From positions 186,001 through 250,000 of the forward strand of contig BMUX01000004.1 of NCBI GenBank assembly GCA_014650415.1: 64,000 nucleotides of DNA, read 5' to 3'. The notes below the pieces were generated by a model. The model had not been told where the DNA came from. It did not search any database and was given only the letters and a program-made list of their open reading frames with translations. Positions 11,111 to 20,025 of the stretch are shown one piece after another (position 1 is the stretch's first letter; every line of letters begins with the position of its first letter). A program made the position numbers and the translations under genes. The DNA is from Streptomyces spiroverticillatus. GTDB lineage: Bacteria; Actinomycetota; Actinomycetes; Streptomycetales; Streptomycetaceae.

Positions 11111-11150
11111 GGGGAGCCCGCACCCGGTGTCGGCCGGATGCGGGCTCCCC
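11111..11150 (-). terminator. Hairpin between fucosidase and sulfatase genes
   Basis: A 12-bp perfect stem GGGGAGCCCGCA / TGCGGGCTCCCC encloses a 16-base loop, which itself can pair CCGG with CCGG. It lies 9 bases past the fucosidase stop on the minus strand and 34 bases before the sulfatase start. There is no long T-run, so it may be a partial terminator or an mRNA processing/stability element that sets different levels for the secreted and cytoplasmic halves of the locus. Confidence 0.6.
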
Positions 11151-11159
11151 AGCGGCGGG

Positions 11160-13526
11160 CTACTTCTCGGCGGTCAGCGCCCAGAGGTGCAGCTCCACCA
11201 GGGCGGGGTTGGCGCCGGTCGCCTTGGCGACGGAGACCGACTTGACCTCCTTGGCGGGGTCGACGGCCAGGGAGTGCACGTTGATGTGTGCCCCCGTGTC
11301 CTTGGCGCCGGAGCCGTTGTAGCGGTACTTCGTCTTGATCGCGACGGGCTGCTTCCCGGGCTGGAGCCAGTCCGCGAACTCCATCGGGATCGTCTGCGTC
11401 GTCCCGTCGGTGTACGTCACCGTGGCCGACGTCTTCCCCTCGCGCCCGTAGGCGGCGGACGCGAGCAGGTGCAGCTTGCGGTACTTGCCCGGGGTGACGG
11501 GCAGCGCCTGGCCTGCGGCGATCAGGTTGTTCTTCTGGCCGTCCACATCACCGGACCCCCAGTTGAACGGGATCTTCTGCGGGCTGGTGAAGACTCCCGC
11601 CGTGGGCAGTTCCTCGGCCGGGTAGGCGGAGCCGCCCTTGCCGAAGAGGCCGTCCTTGGGGTTGGCGGCGGTGGCGATGGCGTCGTTGTCGTACAGCGGC
11701 GCGAGGTCACTGCGCTGCATCTCGCCGAGCACCGACAGTCCGGCCGAGGCCGGGAACTCCTCGCCCCGCACCCGCGAGGAAATCTGGATGCGGTAGTCGC
11801 CCGGCGCCAGCTTCGCCGCGAGCTTGACGTCCGCGGTGAGGGTGACACGGGTGTGCGGGGCGAGCGTGGGGGTCTTCAGCCAGGTGGAGAAGGAGCCGGG
11901 CACGGAGACCTTGGTGTAGCCGCTGGGGATGGTCTTGTCGCTCCGGTTGGCGAACTCGACGGGCAGCTTGATGCGCTCACCCGCCGACGCGGTCAGGTCC
12001 GGGGCCTTCACGCCCAGCATCGTCGCCCTGTCGGCGCGGTAGCCGGGCTTGGCGATGCGGAAGCTGTACGCACTGTGCTGGCCGGGGTCGGCGAGCTGCG
12101 AGGTGTCGACGCTCAGCGAGCCGTCGGCGTTCTTCGTCCAGGGCAGCGCCTTGCCGCTCCTGTCACCCAGGAGCCGGATCTCGTCGCCCTTCGCCAACGG
12201 CACCTGCGCCGTCAGCTTCAGTTCCTTCCCGGGCCACTTGAGCGCGGTCGCGTAGAACGCCTCCGGCTGCGTGGTGAACCGTACGGGCACATTCGCGCCC
12301 TTGTCCTCGGCCTGCGTCCAGTAGCGGGAGCCGTAGATCGCCTCGCCGTTGGTCTTCAGCCAGCCGCCGAGGTCGCGGACCCGCTCCTCCTGGGTGGGGT
12401 CCATGGTGCCGTCGGCCTTGGGGCCCATGTTCAGCAGCAGGTTGCCGTTCTTGGCGACGATGTCGACGAAGCTGGCGACGAGGTCGGCGGAGGTGAGGTA
12501 GTCCTCGGGCTTCTCCTCCGCGTTGTAGCCGTAGGAGCGGCCGATGCCCCGGCTGGCCTCCCACTTCTCCGGCTTGATGGTGGGCTCGACGGAGTATTCG
12601 GGGGTGGTGAAGTCGTACGGCACGTTGGTGCCGCAGCGGTTGTCGACGGCGACTTCCTTGGGCTGCGGGCGGTTCTTCGCCCGGTTGAAGAAGTAGGCGT
12701 TGAACTCCTCGCTGTTGTTGACGTTCTCCAGACCGATGTCGCACCAGATCAGGTCCGGGTCGAAGCGGTCCACCAGCTCCTTCAGCTGCGGGAACTGATG
12801 GTCCTTCACATAGCTGTCGATGGGCTTGTACCCGGTGTAGGGCACCGGCTCCTTGGTGAACGGGTTCTTCGGAGCGCCCGCACCGAACCAACCCCCGCCG
12901 ATCTTCGGCATCTTGGGGTTGTACCACTCGGGCATCGAGTAGTAGAAGCCGGTCTTGAGGCCGTAGTTGCCCCGCTTGCCCTCGTCGACCAGCTCCTTGA
13001 CGAAGTCGCGGCCGGGGCCCAGCTTCACCGTGTTGCGGTCGCTGGTCGCGGTGTCCCAGAGGGCGACGCCGTCGTGGTGCTTGGTGACGAGGGTGTAGTA
13101 CTTCGCGCCGCCGTCCTTGAAGAGCCCGAGCCACTTCTTGGCGTCGAACTTCTCGGCCTTCCACTCCTTGACGAAGTCGTCGTAGGGCTTGGCCTTGCCG
13201 TACTTCTCCACGTGGTGCTTCTGCGCCGGGCTGTCCGCCCGGTTCATCTCGCTCCAGTACCACTCGGAGTACGGGCTCCCGGCCGGGCGGCCCTCCTTGG
13301 TGGCGTACGCGGGGACGGCGTACGCGCCCCAGTGGATGAAGATGCCGAGCTTGGCGTCCTCGAACCACTGCGGAACGGGGTGCTTGGCCAGCGACTCGTA
13401 GGTGGGCTGGTAGTCGGGCGTTCCGTCACCGACAGGCTTGGCCTGTACGGCGGTCGGTGCGGCCAGGGCGAGGGCGGCGATTCCCGCCACCACCGCCACG
13501 GCATGTCTTCTGCGGATGCGTGTCAC
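11160..13526 (-). CDS. Secreted GH29 alpha-L-fucosidase
   Basis: The protein has 788 residues with a signal peptide (VTRIRRRH, hydrophobic core, AVQA cleavage area near residue 29). The GH29 barrel covers about 45-450, with 'GIFIHWGAYAVPAY' (64-67 IHWG), 'VTKHHDGVALWD' and the nucleophile Asp in 'DLIWCDIGLE' (D263). After it come an Ig-like domain (about 490-600, 'PDLTASAGERIKLPVEFANRSD') and a C-terminal jelly-roll-like domain (about 630-788) likely to bind carbohydrate. I chose the GTG at 13526 because it forms a GTGA overlap with the upstream gene and has a GGGAG site 8 bases before it. The enzyme should release L-fucose outside the cell. Confidence 0.92.
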   Translation of the reverse strand: MTRIRRRHAVAVVAGIAALALAAPTAVQAKPVGDGTPDYQPTYESLAKHPVPQWFEDAKLGIFIHWGAYAVPAYATKEGRPAGSPYSEWYWSEMNRADSPAQKHHVEKYGKAKPYDDFVKEWKAEKFDAKKWLGLFKDGGAKYYTLVTKHHDGVALWDTATSDRNTVKLGPGRDFVKELVDEGKRGNYGLKTGFYYSMPEWYNPKMPKIGGGWFGAGAPKNPFTKEPVPYTGYKPIDSYVKDHQFPQLKELVDRFDPDLIWCDIGLENVNNSEEFNAYFFNRAKNRPQPKEVAVDNRCGTNVPYDFTTPEYSVEPTIKPEKWEASRGIGRSYGYNAEEKPEDYLTSADLVASFVDIVAKNGNLLLNMGPKADGTMDPTQEERVRDLGGWLKTNGEAIYGSRYWTQAEDKGANVPVRFTTQPEAFYATALKWPGKELKLTAQVPLAKGDEIRLLGDRSGKALPWTKNADGSLSVDTSQLADPGQHSAYSFRIAKPGYRADRATMLGVKAPDLTASAGERIKLPVEFANRSDKTIPSGYTKVSVPGSFSTWLKTPTLAPHTRVTLTADVKLAAKLAPGDYRIQISSRVRGEEFPASAGLSVLGEMQRSDLAPLYDNDAIATAANPKDGLFGKGGSAYPAEELPTAGVFTSPQKIPFNWGSGDVDGQKNNLIAAGQALPVTPGKYRKLHLLASAAYGREGKTSATVTYTDGTTQTIPMEFADWLQPGKQPVAIKTKYRYNGSGAKDTGAHINVHSLAVDPAKEVKSVSVAKATGANPALVELHLWALTAEK

Positions 13527-16500
13527 GAGTGCGACTCCCACTTCTCCAGGCCGAGCAACGGCTTCAGTACGGTCGTGGCTTCACCGGCGGCGAAGTAGCC
13601 GCGCAGCTTGTCGCCGGTCAGGGCGTTGCCGAAGGAGGCGAGCAGCATGCCCTGGTCGAGGGCGAGGTAGCGCTTGGAGACCTTGCCGGACTTGACCGCG
13701 ACGGCGTCGTAGAAGCCGCCGGGCCCGTACGCGTCGAAGTCGGCGCGCAGCTTGGCGAGGTTGTCCAGGGCGGCCTTGGGCTCGTACCGGTAGGCGAGCG
13801 CGGCGGCGTGCGGGGTGACGACTCCGTCGCCGTACGACGTCGGGGCGGGCTTGCCCTCGCGGCAGCCCTCGAAGCCGCCGTCGACCTGGGTCTTCTCCTG
13901 GTCGGAGGTGTAGCCGTCGGCGGCCATGCCGATGGCGTCCACTCCGTACTCGCGGTAGCCGCCGTTCGGGTTGTTGGACGGCGAGAAGCCCCAGTACCCG
14001 TACTTGGCCTCCTCCATCCCGTGCGCGATCTGCGCCTTGACGAAGACGGGGTGGTTCTTGCCCCAGCTGTCCGGCGCCCACTTGTTCTCGGGCACCACCA
14101 GGTCGTTCATCAGCTCCTCGAACATGGAGCCGCCCCAGTTCGGCATGAGCTTCATGCCGCGGTAGCTGTAGGTGCCCTCGAAGACGGGGGCGCCGAGGTA
14201 GGTGTGGGTGGTGCCGGTCGGCTTCTGCTCCTGCCAGGCCCAGGCGCAGGTGGGCTGGAAGCCCCGGTTGCCGCCGAAGTAGTGGACGGGCGGGATCTGA
14301 CCGGAGGCGATGCCGACGTAGGAGACGATGCGGGTCTCGCCCATGGCGCCGTAGTTGTGGCAGGTGTACTGGACGTCGGGCTTTCCGTCGCCCGCGTAGT
14401 TGCCTGCCACGGTGCAGGTGCCGTCGGTGGGCTTGGTGGGCCAGAAGCCGCCGCGCATCAGGCCGGCCGGGCTGCCGGGGGTGGCGTCGACGTTGTTGTA
14501 GAAGTACGTCCACTTCATGCGGCCGAGGATGGTCTGCGCCTGCGTCTTCGCCTCGGGGACGGCCGTCCGTACGACCATGAGCGCCGAAGCCAGCCACGCG
14601 TTGTCGACACTGGACAGGAACGGCTTGACGACGTTGCCGTTGCCCGGCCAGGTGGTGAGCGTGTGGCCGGTCTTGGGGTCGAACCAGTTGTAGTACATGC
14701 CCGACGCCTCGTGGTGGTCCATCGTGGCGAGCGTGCCGAGCACCTTCTGCACCCGGGCACGGGCGTCGGCGGCGGTGATCAGGCCGAGGTCGCGGGCGGT
14801 GACCGCGCCCCACAGGTACATGCCGATGTTGGTGGGCGAGGTGGTCGCGGAGCGGCTGGCAGCGCTCAGGTCGCCGCCGATGTTGTCGGCGGGCAGGCCG
14901 GTCGCGGGCTCCACCATGGCGTCCATCGACTTCCAGGTGTCCACCGCGTACGCCCGGACCGTCGCCGCGTCGTCCTCCTTGAAGGCAGGGGTACGACGGT
15001 CCTGGCTGGCGAAGCGCTCCTTGGCGATGACGTCCTTGACCCGGTACAGGCCGACCGGGTCGCTGCCCCGCACGAAGCCGTCGCGCAGGGAGTTGCCGGT
15101 GAGGGCGTTGCCGAGGGCGGCCATCACCATGCCCTGGTCGAGGGTGAGGTACTCGCGGGACACCTTCTTCGACTTCACGGCGACGGCGTCGTAGAAGCCG
15201 CCCGCCCCGTACACGTCGAAGTCCTTGCGGAGCTTGGCGAGGTTGTCGAGCGCGGCGCGGGGCGCGTAGCGCAGGGCGAGGAAGGAGGCGTGCGGGGTGA
15301 CGACGCCGTCGCCGTACTTGGCGGGCAGCGGCTTGCCCTCGCGGCAGCCCGTGAAGCCGGGGTCGCGGGTGGTCTTCTCCTGGTCGGAGGTGTAGCCGTC
15401 GGGGTCCATGCCGATGCCGTCGACGCCGTACGCGCGGTAGCCCCCATTCGGGCTGTTCGACGGGGAGAAGCCCCAGTACCCGTACTTGGCCTCGTCCATC
15501 CCGTGCTCGATCTGGGACTTGACGATCAGCGGGTGGTTCTTGGCCCAGCTCTGCCTGCCCCACTTCTCCTCGGGCACGAACAGGTTGGGCATCATCGCCT
15601 CGAACATGGAGCCGCCCCAGGCGGGCATGACCTTCATGCCCCGGTAGTCGTAGGCCCCCTCCCAGACCTTGACCCCGTCGTAGGTGCGCCAAGAGCCGGT
15701 CGGCCTGGTCTCCTGCTTGCACTCGGTGTCGGCGAAGGAGCGGTTCTGCCCCCAGTACGCCTGGCGCGGGACCTGGCCCAACGCCATGGCCACGTACGTC
15801 ACTTGGCGGGTCTCGCCGAGCGCTCCGTAGAAGTGGCAGGTGTAGCCGACACCCCGCTTCTTGACGGTGCAGACGTTCGGGGCGGTCTCGGTGGTGTAGA
15901 AGCCGCCGCGCATCAGGCCGCCGCCCTTGTTGGCGCCGGTGGCGTTCGCCTCGTAGAACCAGCGGAAGTCCATCCGGTCGAGCAACGGGCTTATCTCGCG
16001 CCGCAGTTCCGGGAAGGCGTCCTTGACGACCATGAGACCGGTGGCGGCCCAGGCGTTGTCGACGCTGGAGACGAAGCGGGCCTCGGGGGTGGCGTCGCGC
16101 AGCTTGCCGGTGTACGGGTCGTACCACCGGTAGAACATGCCCGATTCCTGGTGGCGGTCGAGCCTGCCGAGCGCCTTCAGGGTGCGCTGCACCCGCTCGC
16201 GGGCCTGGCCCCGGCTGATGAGCCCGGTCTTCCAGGCGGTGGTGGCGCTCCAGAGGTACGTGCCGAACGGGGTCGGCCCGGTCTGGTGGACGCGGTTCTT
16301 GAGGTCGCCGGTGATGGAACTGGCGGGCAGCCCGGTCTCCGGGGAGATCAGCGCCTCCAGGGACTTCCAGGTGTCGGCGGCGTACCCCTTGAGGGTCGAA
16401 ACGTCTTTGTACGTCAGGGAGTTCGGGTCGACGGGCCGTCGGGCCTCCTGGGCGCGGGCCTCGGCAACGGGCGGCGCGCTCAGGCCGGTGACGGCGACGG

Positions 16501-16570
16501 CGGTGGTCAGGGCGGCGGCCAGTAACAGTCTGAGCCGGCCGGGTCTGCGGAGGAAGGGCGGTCTGGTCAT
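13523..16570 (-). CDS. Secreted protein with two tandem DUF3131/glucoamylase-like modules
   Basis: The 1015-residue protein begins with a long cationic signal peptide (MTRPPFLRRPGRLRLLL, hydrophobic core, then A-rich cleavage region). Two modules of about 480 residues follow, at roughly 45-520 and 530-1010, and they align along their whole length. Each has 'Y..DTWKS..A...P.TGLPA', 'SVDNAWLA', 'GGSMFE', 'YGYWGFSPSN', 'YTSDQEKT', 'YGDGVVTPHA' and 'LDQGM'. These are marks of the (alpha/alpha)6-barrel glucoamylase-like/DUF3131 group, which includes glucan-active enzymes such as GH144 and GH189 relatives. Both copies keep the motifs, so both may be active. It overlaps the permease (ATGA) and the fucosidase (GTGA). 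Its true substrate is unknown; the context suggests backbone cleavage of a sulfated fucose-containing glycan. Confidence 0.85.
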   Translation of the reverse strand: MTRPPFLRRPGRLRLLLAAALTTAVAVTGLSAPPVAEARAQEARRPVDPNSLTYKDVSTLKGYAADTWKSLEALISPETGLPASSITGDLKNRVHQTGPTPFGTYLWSATTAWKTGLISRGQARERVQRTLKALGRLDRHQESGMFYRWYDPYTGKLRDATPEARFVSSVDNAWAATGLMVVKDAFPELRREISPLLDRMDFRWFYEANATGANKGGGLMRGGFYTTETAPNVCTVKKRGVGYTCHFYGALGETRQVTYVAMALGQVPRQAYWGQNRSFADTECKQETRPTGSWRTYDGVKVWEGAYDYRGMKVMPAWGGSMFEAMMPNLFVPEEKWGRQSWAKNHPLIVKSQIEHGMDEAKYGYWGFSPSNSPNGGYRAYGVDGIGMDPDGYTSDQEKTTRDPGFTGCREGKPLPAKYGDGVVTPHASFLALRYAPRAALDNLAKLRKDFDVYGAGGFYDAVAVKSKKVSREYLTLDQGMVMAALGNALTGNSLRDGFVRGSDPVGLYRVKDVIAKERFASQDRRTPAFKEDDAATVRAYAVDTWKSMDAMVEPATGLPADNIGGDLSAASRSATTSPTNIGMYLWGAVTARDLGLITAADARARVQKVLGTLATMDHHEASGMYYNWFDPKTGHTLTTWPGNGNVVKPFLSSVDNAWLASALMVVRTAVPEAKTQAQTILGRMKWTYFYNNVDATPGSPAGLMRGGFWPTKPTDGTCTVAGNYAGDGKPDVQYTCHNYGAMGETRIVSYVGIASGQIPPVHYFGGNRGFQPTCAWAWQEQKPTGTTHTYLGAPVFEGTYSYRGMKLMPNWGGSMFEELMNDLVVPENKWAPDSWGKNHPVFVKAQIAHGMEEAKYGYWGFSPSNNPNGGYREYGVDAIGMAADGYTSDQEKTQVDGGFEGCREGKPAPTSYGDGVVTPHAAALAYRYEPKAALDNLAKLRADFDAYGPGGFYDAVAVKSGKVSKRYLALDQGMLLASFGNALTGDKLRGYFAAGEATTVLKPLLGLEKWESHS

Positions 16571-17454
16571 TTGAGTCCCGTCGTAGCGATGCCTTGGACG
16601 AAGTGGCGCTGGAAGTAGACGAAGACGGCGATGATCGGCAGCACGAGCATCGAGGCACCCGCGAGGAGCAGGCCGTACTCGGCGTTCTGGTGGTCGAGCG
16701 AGTAGAGCGCGACGCCGACCGGAAGGGTGTAGAGGTCCTCGCTCTGGGCGACCACGAGCGGCCACAGGAAGCTGTTCCAGGAGGCGAGGAAGGTGAGCAG
16801 CCCGAGGGTGGCCAGCGCGGGGCGGCACAGCGGCAGGATGATCCGGAAGAAGATCCGGAACTCCCCCGCGCCGTCCACGCGTCCGGCGTCGATGAGGTCG
16901 TCGGGCAGCCCCTGGATGAACTGCCGCATGAGGAAGACGCCCATGGGGGCGGCGAGTCCGGGCAGGATGATGCCCGCGTAGCTGTCGACCAGGCCGAGCG
17001 AGGCGACGACCACGAAGGTCGGCACGAGCAGGGCGATGCCGGGGATCATCAGCTTGGAGAGCACGAGCCCGAAGATGAACTTCTTGCCCGGGTAGTCGAT
17101 CTTCGCGAGGGCGTAGCCGAGCATCGAGCAGAACAGCAGGTTGCCCAGCGTCGTCACGGTGGCGACGAAGACGCTGTTGAACAGGAACTGCGGGATGTCC
17201 AGCTTGTCGAGCAGGATGCTGAAGTTGTCGAAGCCGGGGGTCTCGGGGAACCAGGTCGGCGGGTCGGCGTAGATCTCCTTCTCGGTCTTGAAGGAGCTGA
17301 GCACCATCCAGACGAAGGGCGCGCACACCACGACCAGACCGGCCGCCAGCACCACGTACACCCAGCGCTGACCGCGCTCGGGGCGGTCGGGGGTGATCTC
17401 CTGCGGGGGCCGGTCGCGGCCGGTGTCGATCCGCAGGGACATGGGGGTGCTCAT
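16567..17454 (-). CDS. Carbohydrate ABC transporter permease, MalG type
   Basis: The protein has 295 residues and six membrane segments. The EAA coupling loop appears as 'DDLIDAGRVDGAGEFRIFFRIILPLCRPAL' (about residues 190-218, quoted in part), typical of CUT1 sugar importers. It overlaps the partner permease and the downstream glycosidase with ATGA on both sides. No ATP-binding subunit is in the locus; Streptomyces CUT1 importers commonly share one multiple-sugar ATPase (MsiK) encoded elsewhere, and that is the likely arrangement here. Confidence 0.93.
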   Translation of the reverse strand: MSTPMSLRIDTGRDRPPQEITPDRPERGQRWVYVVLAAGLVVVCAPFVWMVLSSFKTEKEIYADPPTWFPETPGFDNFSILLDKLDIPQFLFNSVFVATVTTLGNLLFCSMLGYALAKIDYPGKKFIFGLVLSKLMIPGIALLVPTFVVVASLGLVDSYAGIILPGLAAPMGVFLMRQFIQGLPDDLIDAGRVDGAGEFRIFFRIILPLCRPALATLGLLTFLASWNSFLWPLVVAQSEDLYTLPVGVALYSLDHQNAEYGLLLAGASMLVLPIIAVFVYFQRHFVQGIATTGLK

Positions 17455-18419
17455 GGCTTCTCCCGCAGCAGCCGGAACTGGATCAGGGTCAGCCCGGCGA
17501 TCAGGATGAACAGGACGTAACTCATCGCGGCGGCGTACCCGTACTGGCCGGTGCCGAAGGCCTCGTAGATCTGGTAGGCGATCGAGGTGGTCGAGTCCAG
17601 GGGCTCGCCCTGGGTCATCACGAACGGCTCCTCGAAGAACTGGAGGTTGCCGATCATCGAGATGACGACCATGAAGAGCATGGTGGGCCGCAGCATCGGC
17701 AGCGTGATGTACCGGAAGGCCTGCCACTTGGTGGTGCCGTCGAGGGTCGCCGCCTCGTACATCTCCTTCGGTACGCCCTGGAGCCCGGCCAGGAAGATCA
17801 CCATGGCGAAGCCCATGTGCCGCCAGACCGCCATGCCGATCAGGGCGGGTATGGCCCAGGTGGTGGAGTTCAGCCAGTCGGGGCCGTCGATGCCGACCCA
17901 GCCGAGGGCCGTGTTGATCAGGCCCATGTCGTCCTTGAGCAGGTAGTTCCAGACGACGGCGACGGCGATGATGCTGGAGACCACGGGCAGGTAGTAGCCG
18001 ACCCGGAAGAAGGTCTTGAAGCGGGCGATGCCGGAGTTGAGGGCGACGGCCAGGGCCAGGCCGAGGACCAGGGTGAGCGGGACGCTGACGGCGGTGAAGT
18101 AGAAGGTGTTGCCGATGGCCTTCCAGAACACCTCGTCGGACAGCAGCCGGGAGTAGTTGTCGAGCCCGGCGGGGTCGACGGCGAGCGGGTCGCGCAGGTC
18201 GGTGGAGCGCATGTCGGTGAAGCTGATCGCGATCGACGCGATCACCGGCACCAGTTCGAAGACCGCGTACAGGACGAGGAACGGCAGGGAGAACGTCCAG
18301 CCGGCCCAGGCCCGCCGGGTGCGGGCCGTGGCCCGCACCCGCCCGCCCGCCGGCCGGGACTTCGGGGAGTTCGGCGGCGTCGCCGGCTCCCCGGTCCTGG
18401 CCAGCGTGGTGGAGGTCAT
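17451..18419 (-). CDS. Carbohydrate ABC transporter permease, MalF type
   Basis: This is the partner permease, 322 residues, six membrane segments after a basic, Pro-rich cytoplasmic N-terminus. The EAA loop reads 'KEMYEAATLDGTTKWQAFRYITLPML' (quoted in part). The ATG at 18419 lies two bases after the binding-protein stop, and the last bases overlap the MalG-type gene (ATGA). Together with the neighbouring lipoprotein it should import the oligosaccharides produced by the secreted enzymes of the locus. Confidence 0.93.
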   Translation of the reverse strand: MTSTTLARTGEPATPPNSPKSRPAGGRVRATARTRRAWAGWTFSLPFLVLYAVFELVPVIASIAISFTDMRSTDLRDPLAVDPAGLDNYSRLLSDEVFWKAIGNTFYFTAVSVPLTLVLGLALAVALNSGIARFKTFFRVGYYLPVVSSIIAVAVVWNYLLKDDMGLINTALGWVGIDGPDWLNSTTWAIPALIGMAVWRHMGFAMVIFLAGLQGVPKEMYEAATLDGTTKWQAFRYITLPMLRPTMLFMVVISMIGNLQFFEEPFVMTQGEPLDSTTSIAYQIYEAFGTGQYGYAAAMSYVLFILIAGLTLIQFRLLREKP

Positions 18420-18421
18420 GG

Positions 18422-19696
18422 TCAGTTGCCCGTTCCGATGGCGTCGGCCTTCTTCTGCATCTCCTTGGCGGCGTCGGCCGGGGACAGACCGGCCTTGACG
18501 ACCTTCTCGACCGTCGACTCGATCATGGTGTTGACCTGCTCGAAGGTCTGGATGGCCGGGGGCGCCTTGGCGTCGGTCATCTGCTTGCCGAAGGCGGCGT
18601 TGTTCGGGTTGTCCTTCAGCGGCCCCGACTCCCAGGCGGCGGGCACGCTGGGCAGGTCCTTCTGGATGTCGTACCACTTCGACTGGACCTTGGCGTCGGT
18701 CAGCCAGTTGACGAACTTCCAGGACGCGTCACGGTTCTTGGCGGACTTGAAGACGGCGAGGCCCGCGCCGCCCGCGAAGGAGGTGCGCTTGGCGGCGCCC
18801 GGCACCATCGAGACGGCGAACTCCTTCTCGAAGCCCGCACCGCCGAGCTTGGCGAACTGGGAGACCATGAACGGGCCGTTGAGGTTGTAGCCGAGCTCGT
18901 TCTTGGTGAACCAGCGCTCCGGGTCGCCCTCCGCGAACGCCTTCGGGGCGATCTTCTCCTCGAAGAAGGACTTGTAGTACGTCAGCGCCTTGACGGTCTC
19001 GGGGGTGTCCAGCGTGAACTTCTTGCGGCCGGCGTCCATGATGTCGCCGCCCTGCTGCCAGATCAGCGGCAGCAGCACCTGGCCGGAGCCGAGGCCGCCC
19101 GGCGGGATGAACAGGCCCCACTTGGCGCCGCCCTTGGTCTGTGCCGCCTTGGCGGCGGCCTTCAGCTCCTCCCAGGTCTCCGGGGCCTTGGTCACCCCGG
19201 CCTTGCTCAGCACCTTGCTGTTGCCGAAGAGGGCACGCACGTCGACGTACCAAGGCACCGCGTACATCTGGTTGTTGACGGTCATCGGCTCGACGGAGGC
19301 CGGGTAGAACTTGGCCTTGTCGACGAGCGTGGGCACCGGGTCCAGGGCGCCCGTCTTGGCGAACTCCGCCATCCAGGTGGTGCCGACGAGCGAGATGTCC
19401 GGGGTCTTGTCGGCGGCGATGGCACCGGCCAGCTTGTCGTGCGCGGCGCTCCACGGGATCGCCGTGACCTTGATCTTGGTGCCCGGGTTCGCCTTCTCGA
19501 AGTCCGCCGCCAGCTTGGGCAGGTTGTCGCCCTCGCCGCCCATCGCCCAGACGGTGATCTCGCCCTTCGCCGCGCCCGCGTCGACGTCCTTGGCCTTGTC
19601 GTCCTTGCCCGTGTCGGACCGGCCGCACCCGGTGAGCGTGAGAGCGGTGGCGGCGACCAGGGCGGTCCCGAGGGTGATCAGCTGACGACGTCTCAC
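18422..19696 (-). CDS. Carbohydrate ABC transporter substrate-binding lipoprotein
   Basis: The protein has 424 residues. It starts at the GTG at 19696, which has an AAGGAG site six bases upstream, and gives a lipoprotein signal VRRRQLITLGTALVAATALT followed by lipobox LTGC. The mature part is a family 1 extracellular solute-binding protein ('EITVWAMGGEGDNLPKLAADFEKANPGTKIKV', quoted in part). It is the first gene of the minus-strand glycan operon, which fits a high-level binding protein. The promoter side carries a LacI-type palindrome 45 bases before the start. Confidence 0.93.
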   Translation of the reverse strand: MRRRQLITLGTALVAATALTLTGCGRSDTGKDDKAKDVDAGAAKGEITVWAMGGEGDNLPKLAADFEKANPGTKIKVTAIPWSAAHDKLAGAIAADKTPDISLVGTTWMAEFAKTGALDPVPTLVDKAKFYPASVEPMTVNNQMYAVPWYVDVRALFGNSKVLSKAGVTKAPETWEELKAAAKAAQTKGGAKWGLFIPPGGLGSGQVLLPLIWQQGGDIMDAGRKKFTLDTPETVKALTYYKSFFEEKIAPKAFAEGDPERWFTKNELGYNLNGPFMVSQFAKLGGAGFEKEFAVSMVPGAAKRTSFAGGAGLAVFKSAKNRDASWKFVNWLTDAKVQSKWYDIQKDLPSVPAAWESGPLKDNPNNAAFGKQMTDAKAPPAIQTFEQVNTMIESTVEKVVKAGLSPADAAKEMQKKADAIGTGN

Positions 19697-19711
19697 GCGG
19701 AGCTCCTTGAG

Positions 19712-19722
19712 TTGTCCGACAA
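19712..19722. promoter_or_regulatory. Short palindrome in the leader of the glycan operon
   Basis: TTGTC-C-GACAA is a perfect 5-bp-arm palindrome located 15 bases before the GTG of the binding lipoprotein, with a further GACAA copy at 19734-19738. It may be part of an operator or RNA structure, but short palindromes are common and the evidence is weak. Confidence 0.25.
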
Positions 19723-19740
19723 ATCGGAGGGTGCGACAAG

Positions 19741-19756
19741 TTGGAAGCGCATACAA
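19741..19756. promoter_or_regulatory. LacI-family-like operator upstream of the glycan operon
   Basis: TTGGAAGCGCATACAA has the central CG and the spaced half-sites of LacI-family operators (pattern TGNAANCGNTNNCA). Twelve of sixteen bases are in complementary pairs and only the T after the centre departs from the pattern. It lies 45 bases before the start of the binding lipoprotein. Sugar importers in Streptomyces are commonly controlled this way. No LacI-type gene is present in the window. Confidence 0.5.
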
Positions 19757-19758
19757 GT

Positions 19759-19815
19759 GGCTTTACAGCCGTTCGGGGCGCGAGTTTGGCACCGAGTGGT
19801 CGGACCTGTAAAGGC
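19759..19815. promoter_or_regulatory. Inverted CTTTACAG / CTGTAAAG pair
   Basis: CTTTACAG at 19761-19768 and CTGTAAAG at 19806-19813 form an inverted pair 37 bases apart, in the promoter region of the minus-strand glycan operon. They might bracket the promoter as a second operator. The rest of the region to 20025 holds only hairpins that I assign to the end of rsgA; I see no gene there. Confidence 0.3.
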
Positions 19816-19896
19816 TTTTCACTGGCCCGACATCCCGGCGACGCAGACTCCTGCTGGGGCTGCGGGGCTCCTCGGCAGCCCCTCAACATGGCGAAA

Positions 19897-19922
19897 GGGG
19901 CACCGAGTTGCCTCGATGCCCC
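19897..19922 (-). terminator. Hairpin downstream of rsgA
   Basis: GGGGCA-c-CGAG-ttgc-CTCG-a-TGCCCC makes a ten-pair stem with one mismatch, about 100 bases past the rsgA stop. A second weaker hairpin, two GGGCCC blocks at 20001-20019, lies just after the stop. There is no clear T-run. Confidence 0.4.
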
Positions 19923-20025
19923 ACTCAACTGCCGGGAACGCCCCGGGTCTTGCCTGCGTCACGTGCGTTTCGGCTATGCCGCACCCGGGAGTTCGCCTAT
20001 GGGCCCGCCACCGGGGCCCTGCGTG

